A DNA stretch of 64,000 bases, from NCBI GenBank assembly GCA_019448385.1, contig JAGTXO010000010.1:310001-374000 (forward strand). Direction: 5' to 3'. The notes under the pieces are model-generated. The model saw nothing but the letters and a program-made list of their open reading frames with translations. It was not told where the DNA came from and searched no databases. The position numbers and the translations under genes were made by a program. This DNA is from Diacronema lutheri (Eukaryota > Haptophyta > Pavlovophyceae > Pavlovales > Pavlovaceae). Shown piece by piece: positions 40,331 through 49,497 of the stretch. Within the stretch, counting starts at the first letter, position 1, and the number at the start of each line of letters is the position of its first letter.

Positions 40331-40951
40331 ATGGTCTTCACCCCGTCGCACCCCGCGATCCGGCCAGAGTACGCGCGCGATCCGACGCTGAGCAGCGAGG
40401 AGAAGCATTTGCTCAACGAGGTTCTGTTCGACTTTGCGCGCTCGCCCCTCGGCGTGCGCGAGTTTGCCGCCGTCGACGACCGAGTGATGGGCGGCTCGTC
40501 TTCGAGTCGCCTGCTCGCGCTCGACGGGTGCGCGGCGTTTGCGGGCGAGCTGGTCCTTGGCGGCGGCGGCTTTGCGTCCGTTCGCGCCGAGGCACACGGC
40601 CGGTGGAGCCTGGCGGAGACGCGCGGCGTGCGCATACGCTGCCGTGGCGACGGGCGTGTGTACAAGGCCGTCGTGCGGATGGATGAGCGGCCCGGCGTGA
40701 GCTACCAGTGCGACTTTTGGCCGCCGGCAACAGGCGAGCTCGTGGACGTGGACATTGAGTGGGTGCGCTGCGTGCCCTCGTGGCGAGGGCGCATCGTGCC
40801 CGACGCGGAGAAGCTCGCGGGCGAGCGCATCGCATCGTTTGGGCTGATGGCCTCCAAGTTTGACCACCACGGCGTGCCAGTCCCCACCGTGCGCGGCGGC
40901 GCGTTCCAGCTGGACGTGATCATGGTCAGCGCGCTCCGGCCTTCAGCGTGA
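40331..40951 (+). CDS. CIA30-domain protein (NDUFAF1-like)
   Basis: About 206 residues from ATG 40331. The diagnostic CIA30 opening is present (FAAVDDRVMGGSSSSRL), followed by alternating beta strands: FAGELVLGGGGFASVRA, RGVRIRCRGDGRVYKAVVR, the SYQCDFWPP turn, then IASFGLMASKFD and a final FQLDVIMVSA. CIA30 proteins assist assembly of respiratory complex I or, in plastids, photosystem mRNAs. The short N-terminal leader here does not clearly point to either organelle. Length suits a stand-alone CIA30 protein. Confidence 0.85.
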   Translation: MVFTPSHPAIRPEYARDPTLSSEEKHLLNEVLFDFARSPLGVREFAAVDDRVMGGSSSSRLLALDGCAAFAGELVLGGGGFASVRAEAHGRWSLAETRGVRIRCRGDGRVYKAVVRMDERPGVSYQCDFWPPATGELVDVDIEWVRCVPSWRGRIVPDAEKLAGERIASFGLMASKFDHHGVPVPTVRGGAFQLDVIMVSALRPSA

Positions 40952-41303
40952 GGGTGCACGTCCACCCTCTGGCAGTCTGGCGGTTCCGCTGCACGCAAAC
41001 ACGAGCAGCACTGGTGGTGGGGGGAAAAAGCAACAAGATCCGGCAAATTCCGCCCGCCGCCCGGCGACTGAAGGCCGAGGAGGCCGCGCCGCGAGCCCCT
41101 TCCAAAATGGGGCGAAGAACAATCGAGATGCGCACCCGCTGCAGCTCAGGCTCGACGCGACCGGCGCAGCGCGCCCGCCAAAGGCGCGCCGCGCTCGCCG
41201 GCCTGCGCAAGCACGCGGCGCGCGACCGCGACCGCCGCGGCGGCACAGAGGGCGGCCCTGCCGCACGCACTGCCCGCCGACGGGCGTCGCGGAGCGCGCG
41301 CGC

Positions 41304-43438
41304 CTATACGCGCCGAGCGACGAGGTTGTCGTAGTCGGCCTCTGCGGGCGCGTGCGCTGGCTGCTGCGCCATCGTCGACGACGACACGCTGTGCGGCCGA
41401 GCGTCGCTTGGCTTGCGCGGCAAGCCGGCGCGCGACGACGATCTGCCGCTGAAGCGGGAGAGGATTTTCCCGCCAAGCGACTGCCTGCGCTTGGGCACTT
41501 TGACGGGCGACGAGGTGGCGAAGGCGTTGACGGCGAGGCGCTTCTTGACGTCCTCCGACGCGCGCTTCTCCACGCGCCGGAGCACCGCGACGCCGACGAA
41601 GATGACGAGCGACGTGACCACGAACGGCAGGCCTGCGCGCCGCGCCGCGCCGCGCCGCGTGGCCGAGGCGCGCTCGGCGCGCGAGGAGGATAAAAGCACG
41701 CTCCGCTGGGACGTGGATCGACGAGCGCCCGACGCGCGAGGCTCGCGCGCGCACCGAACGCGAGGCCGACGCGCAAGAAGCCGAGGTTGGTCTTGGAGCG
41801 GAGGCAGCCCGGGATCACGCGTGCGCCGCTGCAGAGCGGATAAAGGTGGTACAGCCCGTCGAGGTCGGAGCCGGTCAAGCAATAGTTCGCGGCAAAGTTG
41901 CTGGGCGTCTGGCGGCGCGGCGCACGCGTCGAGCCGTCCATGCGCCGTCCGCGCGCCCGGCCACGCGTCAGCGGCGCGCGCCGGCGGCTGCTGCGCGCGC
42001 GCCTGCGCGAGCCGGCTTGGCGCGCAGCGGGCGGCGCGCGCCGTGCATACCCGGACGACCGAGGCGGTGTCGGCGCTGCTCTCGGCAATGTACTCGTGCG
42101 GCTTCTTGCACACGTCCGCGCTCATCCGCTCGGTCGACTTGTAGTTGGTCACGTCGGGCGCGTCGTTGTACTCAAAGCCCAGGACTTGTCCGATTGCCCC
42201 GGTGGCGATTGACTCGAACGAGACGCAGAGGAAGCACGGGTAGAGCGCAACCCAGTAGAAGGCGGGCGGGAAGATGAGCATGAGCATTGTGAAGTACGAG
42301 TACAGGATGTGAGACGCGTGCACGCGCATGATCATCTTGACGCCCTCCCAACCTGCGAGCAACGCCACCGCAACCGCGTTGTAAGGCATCGCGGCAGCGC
42401 GGCAGTTGGATCACGAGGCGAGCGGCGCGCGCCACGCCGCGGCGCAGGTGCGGCGCTCGCGCCGTGCTCTCGCGCCGCGTGCCTTTCTGGCAGTAGCCGA
42501 CCACATATTCGAGGAGGCGCTTCACGGCCATAAGAAACGCGATCGCCCAGATGACGAAACAGACGACCTCGACCATCAGCTTGAGGTCGTATTTCCGTTG
42601 CTCGCGGTGGAAGGGCTCGCAGAAGGTCTCGTCGAGGTAGAAGCACTGCCGACCGAGCCGGAAGTCTGGCGCCTCGACCGGGTGGTCCGTGAAGAATTTG
42701 ACCTCCGACTTGACGATCGCGCGTGCGTCGATCGACTCACCTGCGGTCGTGCGCACGCGCGCGCCGGACGTCGAGTTGAACGTCTGGAAGACCTTGACTG
42801 GTGCCCATTGGAACTCCTCGCCGCCCGCGCCCGCGTGGATGTACAGCTCGGCCACCGCGCAGTCCTTGCCCTCCGCCGCGGTGCACTTGTCGGAGACGTT
42901 AAAAAAGTTGAGGTACTTGTGGTTGCTCGCCCACTGGAACATGGCGCGCTGCAGCGCGTCGTTGAGGCTCTCGGCGGTGACAAAATCGTAGCCGAGCCTA
43001 AAGTCGTTCTCTTTGAACAGAGGCACCATCTTTTCCCCAAAGTCGTCCGCAATCGCCCAGGAGATGCCCGCACCCAGCCCGGCCGCCTGCGCGCGGCGCG
43101 AGCGCGCGCGCGCGCGCGAGTCGCGCGACGCCGCCGGACGAGGGGACACGAGGAGGCGGCAAAATGGGCGTGCCCAATCGGCGCAACGCCGGTCAAATCA
43201 CGCAATTGCCGGCGTACCCCCAGCCGGCGCGCCCGACGCGCTTGCTCGCGCCGCGGCCGGCGCAGCGTTGGGCGCGGAGATGGCTCTGCCGCGTCGTCGC
43301 GTGTGCGGCACGTACATCCTCGTTCGACTCGGGCACGGACCAGCGCATGGGGAACTTCGAACTGCCAATCGTCTTGGTCACCCATCCGGTCGATCTCCGC
43401 ACGCATGCGAGCAGCACGCAGGCGAGGAGGAGGCGCAT
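41304..43438 (-). CDS. Five-exon multi-pass membrane protein of unknown family
   Basis: Exons can be read from protein continuity and splice signals: 43438-43316, 43086-42483, 42352-42051, 41908-41755 and 41632-41304. Introns begin GTACGT, GC (a GC-AG intron), GTATGC and GTGCGC, and end GCGCAG, CGCAG, GCCAG and GCGCAG. The product has an N-terminal signal peptide ([19 protein letters not shown]), a lumenal domain of about 190 residues with several Cys and possible glycosylation sites (FNVSDKC, FNSTSG), then transmembrane helices ([38 protein letters not shown]). A Cys-rich loop ([39 protein letters not shown]), a last helix ([17 protein letters not shown]) and a basic cytoplasmic tail ending [11 protein letters not shown] complete it. 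I do not recognise the family; a surface or endomembrane protein is likely. Confidence 0.72.
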
Positions 43439-43574
43439 GGCCGTCTCCCCTTGCACTGCCACAGAGTCAACCAGGAAAGTGCTTGCCTTTACTAATGGAG
43501 GTGTAGTGCGTATGCATTACGACAGAAACGGCCACGTCCTGCGAAATCGCTCTCGCGATCGAACACACCTCGCG

Positions 43575-43883
43575 ATGCTTCTCTCTCGCGCGCTCCTCCT
43601 CCTCGCGTGGCTCGCGATCGCCGCGGGCTTCGCGCCGCGTGCCACGCGGCCGTCGGCTGGCCTCGCGCATTCGCGCGTGCGCATGCAGGCTGAGCGCATC
43701 AACACGCAAATCGACCTCGACAGCCCAAAGGTCGTCAACATGCTCGAGCTCGAGGGGAAGGCCGTGTACTGCCGCTGCTGGAAGAGCGCCACCTTCCCTC
43801 TGTGCAACGGCGCGCATGCCAAGCACAACGAGGCGACGGGCGACAACGTCGGCCCGCTCATCGTCACCGCGAAGAAGGACTAG
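43575..43883 (+). CDS. CDGSH iron-sulfur (NEET-type) protein with plastid-style leader
   Basis: ATG 43575 gives 102 residues. The CDGSH motif [32 protein letters not shown] keeps the three Cys and one His that hold a [2Fe-2S] cluster (C-x-C-x2-S-A/T-x3-P-x-C-N-G-x-H), with Asn in place of Asp. The order equals mitoNEET/plant NEET. The first 20 residues are a signal peptide ([18 protein letters not shown]) followed by FAP and a Ser/Arg-rich stretch. The A-x-A/G-FAP context is that of bipartite leaders targeting secondary red plastids. NEET proteins handle iron, Fe-S transfer and redox signalling. Divergent from the five-exon membrane protein, with 136 bp between starts. Confidence 0.88.
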   Translation: MLLSRALLLLAWLAIAAGFAPRATRPSAGLAHSRVRMQAERINTQIDLDSPKVVNMLELEGKAVYCRCWKSATFPLCNGAHAKHNEATGDNVGPLIVTAKKD

Positions 43884-44080
43884 GCTGAGCCGCGACCGTG
43901 TACATATACCTCGTGCAATCAACGCCCGCCGTGCCAGCGGCGATCTAGCCAGGACGCTCGCCCGTCAGCCGTGCAAAGCATCTGCTGGCGATGTGCGGTG
44001 ACGCTTCGGCGCCGTTGTCTGATGCTCGGCGCGGCTGCCTGGTGTTCGGGTGTGGACATATGAGTCGACGTTGTCGGCAG

Positions 44081-44081
<1 letters not shown>

Positions 44082-44127
<46 letters not shown>
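44082..44127. repeat. Poly-C run between convergent genes
   Basis: 46 consecutive C on the plus strand between the convergent NEET and MAT1 genes; among the longest homopolymers in the window. Confidence 0.9.
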
Positions 44128-44193
44128 ACATGGCTAAGGGCGCGCGTAGCGCAGGCGGCAACGGCGCCGGCAGCCTCACCTAGGTCACCGACT

Positions 44194-44937
44194 TCAAACG
44201 TCACAACGGTCTGTCAAGGTTCGACCTTCGCTTTGTACGCCGCTTCGTACGCGAGGGCGGAGCACCGGTACAAAGGTGAGCGCCTCGAGTTGGAACGCCC
44301 AGGCCTGCGCGGCTTGCAAGAGCGCTCGCTGGGAGCAGCCCGCCGCGAGCGCCGCGGCCTCGCTTGCCGCTGGCTGCGAGCGCGAAGCGGCGTACGACGT
44401 CTCCTGCTTCTTCTCACGCATGCGCGCGGGCAGCGCGCCCGGGTCGACGAAGAGATCCGTCTCGGAGAGTAGGTGTGCATTGGTGGCGGATGTGGTGCTC
44501 GCGACGGCCGCGCGCGGTAGCTCCACGACGCCGGGCCGGCCGTTGGCGATGTTCAGTTGCGCGCGCTGCTTCTCCGACTGAAGGCCTGCGAGCCGGCGCT
44601 TCTCCAGCTCGAGCTTCTCGGCACAACGCTGCGCAAACTCGAGGCGCTCGCGCTCATCGGCAGCGCAGACCTGCTTGAAGCCCTCCGCGCGCCTCGAGCG
44701 GTTGACCGCCGAGAGCTCGCCCCACTTGCGCTTGTACTCTGCCAGCTTGGCGCGCACCGCCAGCACGTCTTCGCCGTGGCAGAGGGCATGGATCATGTCT
44801 TCGACCTCCATCAGGTAGTCGTCGTACTGCTCGCTGCTCTCAAAATCCTCCTCCACCTTGTAGTAAACGGCGAGCACCTCATCGCGGAATTTGGCTTCCT
44901 TTTTGAACGGGTCGAGGAGCGATCGCACGTCCTCCAT
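44194..44937 (-). CDS. MAT1: MAT1/TFB3-like CDK-activating-kinase assembly factor, RING-less
   Basis: The protein matches the middle of MAT1: FKKEAKFRDEVLAVYYKVEE, then DFESSEQYDDYLMEVEDMIH, then ALCHGEDVLAVRAKLAEYKR and a long coiled coil (ERLEFAQRCAEKLELEKRRL). A late hydrophobic FQLEALTFVPVL recalls the C-terminal domain that binds CDK7-cyclin H. MAT1 bridges the CAK kinase to TFIIH. The family normally begins with a C3HC4 RING finger of about 60 residues; here ATG 44937 starts directly at the post-RING helix. The neighbouring gene's stop codon is only about 50 bp upstream, leaving no room for a RING exon. A shortened MAT1 is therefore encoded unless the start is far away by splicing. Confidence 0.7.
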   Translation of the reverse strand: MEDVRSLLDPFKKEAKFRDEVLAVYYKVEEDFESSEQYDDYLMEVEDMIHALCHGEDVLAVRAKLAEYKRKWGELSAVNRSRRAEGFKQVCAADERERLEFAQRCAEKLELEKRRLAGLQSEKQRAQLNIANGRPGVVELPRAAVASTTSATNAHLLSETDLFVDPGALPARMREKKQETSYAASRSQPAASEAAALAAGCSQRALLQAAQAWAFQLEALTFVPVLRPRVRSGVQSEGRTLTDRCDV

Positions 44938-44989
44938 CGTGGCGCCCGTCGATGGAGGCCTGATTCTGAGTCGGAGCGGACACCCTCGT

Positions 44990-45883
44990 TCAGTGCGCCC
45001 AGTTCATTTGCAGCAGGCCAGCGCCGGCGAGCCTCTGCAGCTTGGCGACCATGTCCGGCCGGCGCATGAGCGCCTCGACAGGCGCGACGTTGCGCGCCTG
45101 CACGTGCTGCAGCACGCGCTGCACGTCGGCGTCCTCGAGCACGGCGCGCAGCTGTGGGTCGGCGAGCGCCTTGCGCGCGAGCTCCTCAGCGGCGCGGTCC
45201 TCGGCGGAGAGCGCAGGCGTGATCTCCGCCGCTGTATCGGCTGGGCGCGTCACCACACCCGCGGCTCTCCCGCCGTCGCCGCCGCCGCGCTGCGCCGGCG
45301 CGAGCGCCGACAAGTGCGACGCCATGAGCTGCATGAAGCGCATGATGAACATCTGCAGCTCCCCGTCGGCGGCGTGGCGCGCCATCGCGGATTGCGGGTC
45401 GGTCTGCAGCTCGGCGATGACGGCCTGAAAGCGCGGGTTCGTCAGGCCCTGCCGCAAGATCGGGTCGGCTTGCATCTTTGCGAGCAGGTCGTCAGTTACC
45501 CACTCGGTGTTGCTCGCGAGCTTCGCGCCCGCGCCCTTGAGAGCGTCCTGCACCTCGTCGATGCGCAGGCCGGCGAGGGCGCCGCTCGGCAGGCCCTGCG
45601 CCGGCCTGATCACCTCAGGCTCCTCCCGCTTGGCGGACGCCGCCAAGGTGGCGGCCGCGGCGGCGGCGCGCGGCTTTGGCGCGCCGGCGCTAAGGAAGCC
45701 CTTCTTCAGGCCCATCGAGCCTGCGCCGCCCGCTCCGCCCTTGGGCGCGGGCGCATGTGCCCTCGCCGTGCTGGCCGCCCGCGCCGCGCCGCGCGCCGGC
45801 TCGCCGTCGAGCGGTGGCGGCGGATCGACCACGCGCGCGCGAGGTGGCGGCTCGAGCGGCGGCGGTTCGTCCGCGTCTTCCAT
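44990..45883 (-). CDS. STI1-repeat co-chaperone-like protein
   Basis: 297 residues from ATG 45883. A Pro/Ala-rich N-terminus is followed by two STI1 (heat-shock-chaperonin-binding) helical modules. The first is LAKMQADPILRQGLTNPRFQ...ELQTDPQSAMARH...LQMFIMRFMQLM. The second is ARKALADPQLRAVLEDADVQRVLQHVQ...EALMRRPDMVAKLQRLAGAGLL, with the typical D-P-x-x-x-x-x-x-x-D/P spacing. STI1 modules occur in HOP/STI1, HIP and ubiquilins and hold hydrophobic clients or Hsp70/90. No TPR, UBL or UBA is visible, so it is closest to a minimal HIP/ubiquilin-core protein. Head-to-tail with MAT1, about 52 bp apart. Confidence 0.75.
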   Translation of the reverse strand: MEDADEPPPLEPPPRARVVDPPPPLDGEPARGAARAASTARAHAPAPKGGAGGAGSMGLKKGFLSAGAPKPRAAAAAATLAASAKREEPEVIRPAQGLPSGALAGLRIDEVQDALKGAGAKLASNTEWVTDDLLAKMQADPILRQGLTNPRFQAVIAELQTDPQSAMARHAADGELQMFIMRFMQLMASHLSALAPAQRGGGDGGRAAGVVTRPADTAAEITPALSAEDRAAEELARKALADPQLRAVLEDADVQRVLQHVQARNVAPVEALMRRPDMVAKLQRLAGAGLLQMNWAH

Positions 45884-45958
45884 CGCCGGTCGAGTGATGA
45901 GAGTCGGGCCTCAACCGCCGAGCCGGGCCAAAGGCGACGACGGCGCAGGGCGGGCGCG

Positions 45959-46705
45959 ATGAGGTCCGATCCTCCGGGCTTCTTCGTGACGACGCTCGCG
46001 CCGTCGCTCGGCGTGGTGCTGTCCAACGTGCTCTACCTCGCGCCACTGCCCGCGGTGCGCAAGGCGCAGAGGCATATGCAGCTGCAGGGCCTCAACCCGA
46101 TCCCGCTCGCGCTGATGGCGCTGAACACGGTCGGCTTCCTCGCGTACGGGCTGGCGGTGCCCAACCGGTACGTGGTTGCGAGCAACGTGCTCGGCATCGT
46201 CCTCGCCGTGTGGTACTTGGCCACCGTGCTGCCGCTGGTGCGCGACGAGCCGAGCCTGCAGCAGCTCAAGCTCGTGCTCGTCGGTGGCGCGTCGTTCCTC
46301 GTGCTCGAGATCACGTGGGCGACGCTCTTTCTCGCGGAGGAGAAGGAGCGCGCGGGTGTGCTGGGCGCAAACGCGACCGCCGTCTGCGTTCTCATGTTCG
46401 CCGCGCCGCTCTCCACTCTCTCCGAGGTGTGCCGCACGCGCTCATCCTCGACCATCTACGGACCGCTCACGACCGCGCAGGTCTGCAACTGTTTTTTGTG
46501 GACGGTGTACGGCGCGGCGGTCGGCGACGTGTGGGTGACGGGTCCGAACAGCATCGGCTTGCTCCTCGGCCTCGTGCAGGCCGCGTTGCTCGCGATCCTG
46601 CCGTCGACGAGCGCGTCGGCCGTCACGCCCGAGGAGGGCAAGGCGATCCTCTCCGACATGGAGGTGGGCGCTTTCGGCCAAGCAGCCGCGCCGAAGCAAG
46701 CGTGA
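45959..46705 (+). CDS. SWEET: SWEET sugar transporter
   Basis: 248 residues from ATG 45959 with seven hydrophobic segments in the 3+1+3 order of SWEETs. The first MtN3 repeat holds SNVLYLAPLPAVRKAQ and LNPIPLALMALNTVGFLAYG; the second holds VCVLMFAAPLSTLSEVCRTR, the STIYGPLTTAQVCNCFLWTVYG block and WVTGPNSIGLLLGLVQ. Pro in the P-L-P/P-L-S hinges and the Asn/Trp of the sugar pocket (G-x-N-S/N, C-F-L-W-T/x-Y-G) are as expected. SWEETs are facilitators of mono- or disaccharide flow across plasma or internal membranes. Substrate cannot be told. The start is 75 bp from the divergent STI1 gene. Confidence 0.92.
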   Translation: MRSDPPGFFVTTLAPSLGVVLSNVLYLAPLPAVRKAQRHMQLQGLNPIPLALMALNTVGFLAYGLAVPNRYVVASNVLGIVLAVWYLATVLPLVRDEPSLQQLKLVLVGGASFLVLEITWATLFLAEEKERAGVLGANATAVCVLMFAAPLSTLSEVCRTRSSSTIYGPLTTAQVCNCFLWTVYGAAVGDVWVTGPNSIGLLLGLVQAALLAILPSTSASAVTPEEGKAILSDMEVGAFGQAAAPKQA

Positions 46706-46885
46706 GCCGAGCGCGGCGGCGGGCGCGCGGAGCTCACACCGGCGCGCACCCGCCGTGCCCTTCCTCGTTCCGACGCACAGTGATCGAGTCCACCCCTGGT
46801 CGCAGACTCAGCCAGGACGAAACTGGAACCTCCATCCAAAAAAATATGAAAAAAAGTTAAAAACTCGCTAGGAGAGCGCCAAAAA

Positions 46886-47851
46886 ATGGCGTCAACCGTC
46901 GGCGACGACGAGGGTTTCGAAGATGCGCCGGCCGAGGTGCCGGCCAAGCCGACGCGCAAGCCGACGCGGATGACGCCCTTCTTGATTGCTGAGCGGGCGG
47001 GCATCGTGTCGGCCGACGGCGAGCGGCTCTCGCCGGACGATGTCGCGCAGCGCGTCGTGCAGCTCGCTCGCCTCCGGCTCGACAGGCAGAACATCGCCGA
47101 CATGGACGGACTTGAGTGCTGCGACGCTGCGACGCACATCTACCTGCAGCACAACGACATCTCGCGCATTGATGGGCTCCAGTACTTGAAGGCCCTCTGC
47201 TTCATCTCGCTCGACCACAACCGCATCGAGCAGGTCGAGGGGTTGCGCGACCTGCCCGCGCTCAGCTACCTCGGCCTCGCGCACAACCGAATCGGCCGCG
47301 TCGCGCACGGTGCGGCGCGCCCGTCGACCGCCCTGCGCGTCCGCGCGGCGCCCATTGCTTCTGCATGAGGCGGTCCGCGGCCCGACTGCGTCGCGCCTGA
47401 CTCCGCGCGTACTGCCGCCGACGCAGAGCAACTTCCGCCGAGCCTTCGTTTTCTCAACCTGTACGCCAACCCGTGCTCGCTCTCGGCGACGTACCGCTCG
47501 GAGATCGTGGCCGCGCTGCCCGCGCTCATCGAGCTTGACCATATCGAGGTTGAGCGCGGTGTGGGCTCCGACAACGACGACGACGGCACCGTGCGCGGCG
47601 GGTCGCGCAACGTGCGGCCGGCTGCGCCGGCTGACGAGAGCGTTGAGGGCGTGGCGCGCAGCATCGCGAGCATGCACGTGGATCCGCGCGCCGAGCAGCA
47701 GTACGTCGAGCAACACATTCAGCAGCTGCGCGCGGGCGTGGCGGACGTGCAGGCGTCGCTCGGCGGCCTGCGGGCAAAGAAGGCCTCCATCCTCGCGCGC
47801 GCCGACGAGCGACGCCGAGCGATGCGCGACCTGAAGCACATTGCGCTGTGA
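46886..47851 (+). CDS. Leucine-rich-repeat protein, LRRC46-like
   Basis: Exon 1 (46886-47309) encodes an acidic start, TRMTPFLIAERAGIVSADGE, then SDS22-type LRRs: LARLRLDRQNIADMDGLECC, ATHIYLQHNDISRIDGLQYL, ALCFISLDHNRIEQVEGLRD and LSYLGLAHNRIGRV. A candidate intron at 47310-47426 (GTGCGG...CGCAG) leads to LPPSLRFLNLYANPCSLSAT, then a long C-terminal coiled coil (EQQYVEQHIQQLRAGVADVQ...). The N-terminal T/I-x-x-L-I-x-x-R preceding the repeats and the overall layout recall LRRC46, a flagellar/ciliary protein. Other SDS22-like axonemal LRR proteins are possible. Confidence 0.68.
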
Positions 47852-47927
47852 TTCGTTGCGCCGACCGTATATAGGGTCAAGCGCCCGTGTCCACACTTCC
47901 CAGAGGGCGTGCAACAGGGTCGACGCC

Positions 47928-48023
47928 CTGACTTCGGCCCGACGTTGCGTGCGCCCTATCGCTCGCTCCGTTCGTCACGCCTCGGCCCCGTGCACGCCCA
48001 TTTTGCTGACCCGCCCCCGCCTG
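47928..48023. repeat. Dispersed 95-bp motif, copy 1
   Basis: This segment contains CCTGACTTCGGCCCGA, CGCTCGCTCCGTTCGTC, GCCTCGGCCCCGTGCACGCC and TGCTGACCCGCC in that order. The same blocks occur at 62937-63031 with a few substitutions. It lies between convergent genes. It may be a short interspersed element or a conserved transcription-end/regulatory motif. Confidence 0.6.
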
Positions 48024-48062
48024 TAAGCATCGTTAGAATGTAGTGTCATGTCAGCGGCGTGC

Positions 48063-48500
48063 TCATTCGGCGGTGTCACACAGCGAGCACGCGTGCGGGC
48101 AGCGCAGGTGCATCCAAGCCGCGTTGGCGTCGCACTCGCCCGTCGCAGCCCATGCGGCGCAGTTCTCGTCCTCGTCGAAACACTCGTCCTCGTCCTCGTC
48201 CTCAATGTCCATGTCGTCGTGCTCCGTCTCGTCCCAAACGAAGGATCCGTGGAGCATCGTCTCTTCCTCGCTTGCGTGGCGCTGCGCGTGCGCGCTCGGC
48301 GACGCGACCTTGGCGCGCGGCGGCGACGTTTGCACCACGTACGCGAGGGCCCCGAGCACGATGGGCACAAGGAGAAGGCGAAGCCAGCCGCTCCTCTGCG
48401 TTTTGCCGAAGGCCTTGCTCGGAGCTTCCGTCTCGTCGCAGTTGTCGATCGGGTCGGGCAGGTCCATGGCGACGACCCAGTTCGCGTCGTGGACGGCCAT
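48063..48500 (-). CDS. Membrane protein with C-terminal ShKT domain
   Basis: From ATG 48500, about 145 residues: a cytosolic N-terminus, one transmembrane helix (GWLRLLLVPIVLGALAYVVQ), an acidic stretch (DDMDIEDEDEDECFDEDENC) and a ShKT module with C...C-x-x-W-A-x-x-G-E-C-x3-x-x-W-M-x-x-x-C-P-x-x-C-x-x-C. This is the six-Cys toxin-like fold used in many algal prolyl 4-hydroxylases and surface proteins. There is no enzyme domain. The frame is open upstream to about 48659 but without convincing composition, so the start is uncertain. Confidence 0.65.
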   Translation of the reverse strand: MAVHDANWVVAMDLPDPIDNCDETEAPSKAFGKTQRSGWLRLLLVPIVLGALAYVVQTSPPRAKVASPSAHAQRHASEEETMLHGSFVWDETEHDDMDIEDEDEDECFDEDENCAAWAATGECDANAAWMHLRCPHACSLCDTAE

Positions 48501-48695
48501 CAAGCCCGTTTCGGAGGGCGGGAATCGATCGCTGATCAGACTTCGTTTTTCGGGTTCGGTTTGGGTTCCTTGCTTGAGTTCGAGGCCATCCCACCAGGTC
48601 ACTGCCGGCGCCCGCACTGCCCCGACGCGGTGCACGCATGTGCACGCATGTGCGCGCACGTGCGCGTCAGAAGATTTAGGGGGGTAGGGCCGTAG

Positions 48696-48698
<3 letters not shown>

Positions 48699-48730
<32 letters not shown>
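48699..48730. repeat. Poly-G run
   Basis: 32 consecutive G between the ShKT gene and the 3' end of the hypothetical gene at 48750. Confidence 0.9.
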
Positions 48731-48731
<1 letters not shown>

Positions 48732-48749
48732 GAGAGATTCGGCCGATGA

Positions 48750-49436
48750 TCATGCCGCAGCGCATCTCACACTCGCCAGCTGCGCGGCACGGCGTGTTGC
48801 CCTCCGCGCGTGGCGCTGCGGCGTTGCAGTTGGCGTCTCCGACCACGCGGGCCGCGCCTCCCACAATGGCACCGACGGCGTCCGTCCAGCGCTCAGCGGT
48901 ACTGCGCGTGCGGCATCGAGCGCGCCAACTTGCGCCTCGAGGCGGCGGCAGCGCTCGCGCAGCTGCTCGACCTCGGCGAGCCAGCGTTCACAGCCGAGGC
49001 ACGCGCTTGTCGGCGCGCCACGTGAGCTGCTCGGCCGGTGCGCGCCAGCCTCACTCGCATGGCTGCTCGCGCATGGCGTGCGCTCGCCCGCGTGCGCATC
49101 GACGCCGAGCGACGAGCACGTCGCGGCAAGGTCGCAGGCACGGCTGGTGGGATGATGCCACGGCAGACGTGCGACGGAGGCGCGCGCCGCAGACGAATCG
49201 CTCTCCCACGCGCACGCGCGCGCGGGCTGCTCGACGTCGCGCAAGGCCGTCTGCGTGCCGCCCGCCGCTCGAGATCGCGTGTCGAGGAGCCTGCGCTGAG
49301 GCTCGAGCGCGAGCTGGTTGATCGAGTGCGGCGTGAAGGCAACGCGCACGTCGGCTGCCGACGTCTTGTGCGCGCGCGCGATCGCCTGCTCACACGCCGC
49401 CGGCCACGCGGGCGCGCCGAAGGGGCCGACGAACAT
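48750..49436 (-). CDS. Hypothetical protein with coiled coil
   Basis: ATG 49436 begins MFVGPFGAPAWPAACEQAIA, then ADVRVAFTPHSINQLALEPQ, a low-complexity middle and a C-terminal LGCERWLAEVEQLRERCRRLEAQVGALD coiled coil. The first 50 residues look folded. No family recognised. The start lies 61 bp from the AATF start on the other strand, implying a shared divergent promoter. Splicing within the low-complexity middle cannot be excluded. Confidence 0.45.
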   Translation of the reverse strand: MFVGPFGAPAWPAACEQAIARAHKTSAADVRVAFTPHSINQLALEPQRRLLDTRSRAAGGTQTALRDVEQPARACAWESDSSAARASVARLPWHHPTSRACDLAATCSSLGVDAHAGERTPCASSHASEAGAHRPSSSRGAPTSACLGCERWLAEVEQLRERCRRLEAQVGALDAARAVPLSAGRTPSVPLWEARPAWSETPTATPQRHARRATRRAAQLASVRCAAA

Positions 49437-49497
49437 GAACTCAAACCATTGAACAGCGCATTCACAGAAATCGCGTTGCCAAAGGTGGCCACGAGGG

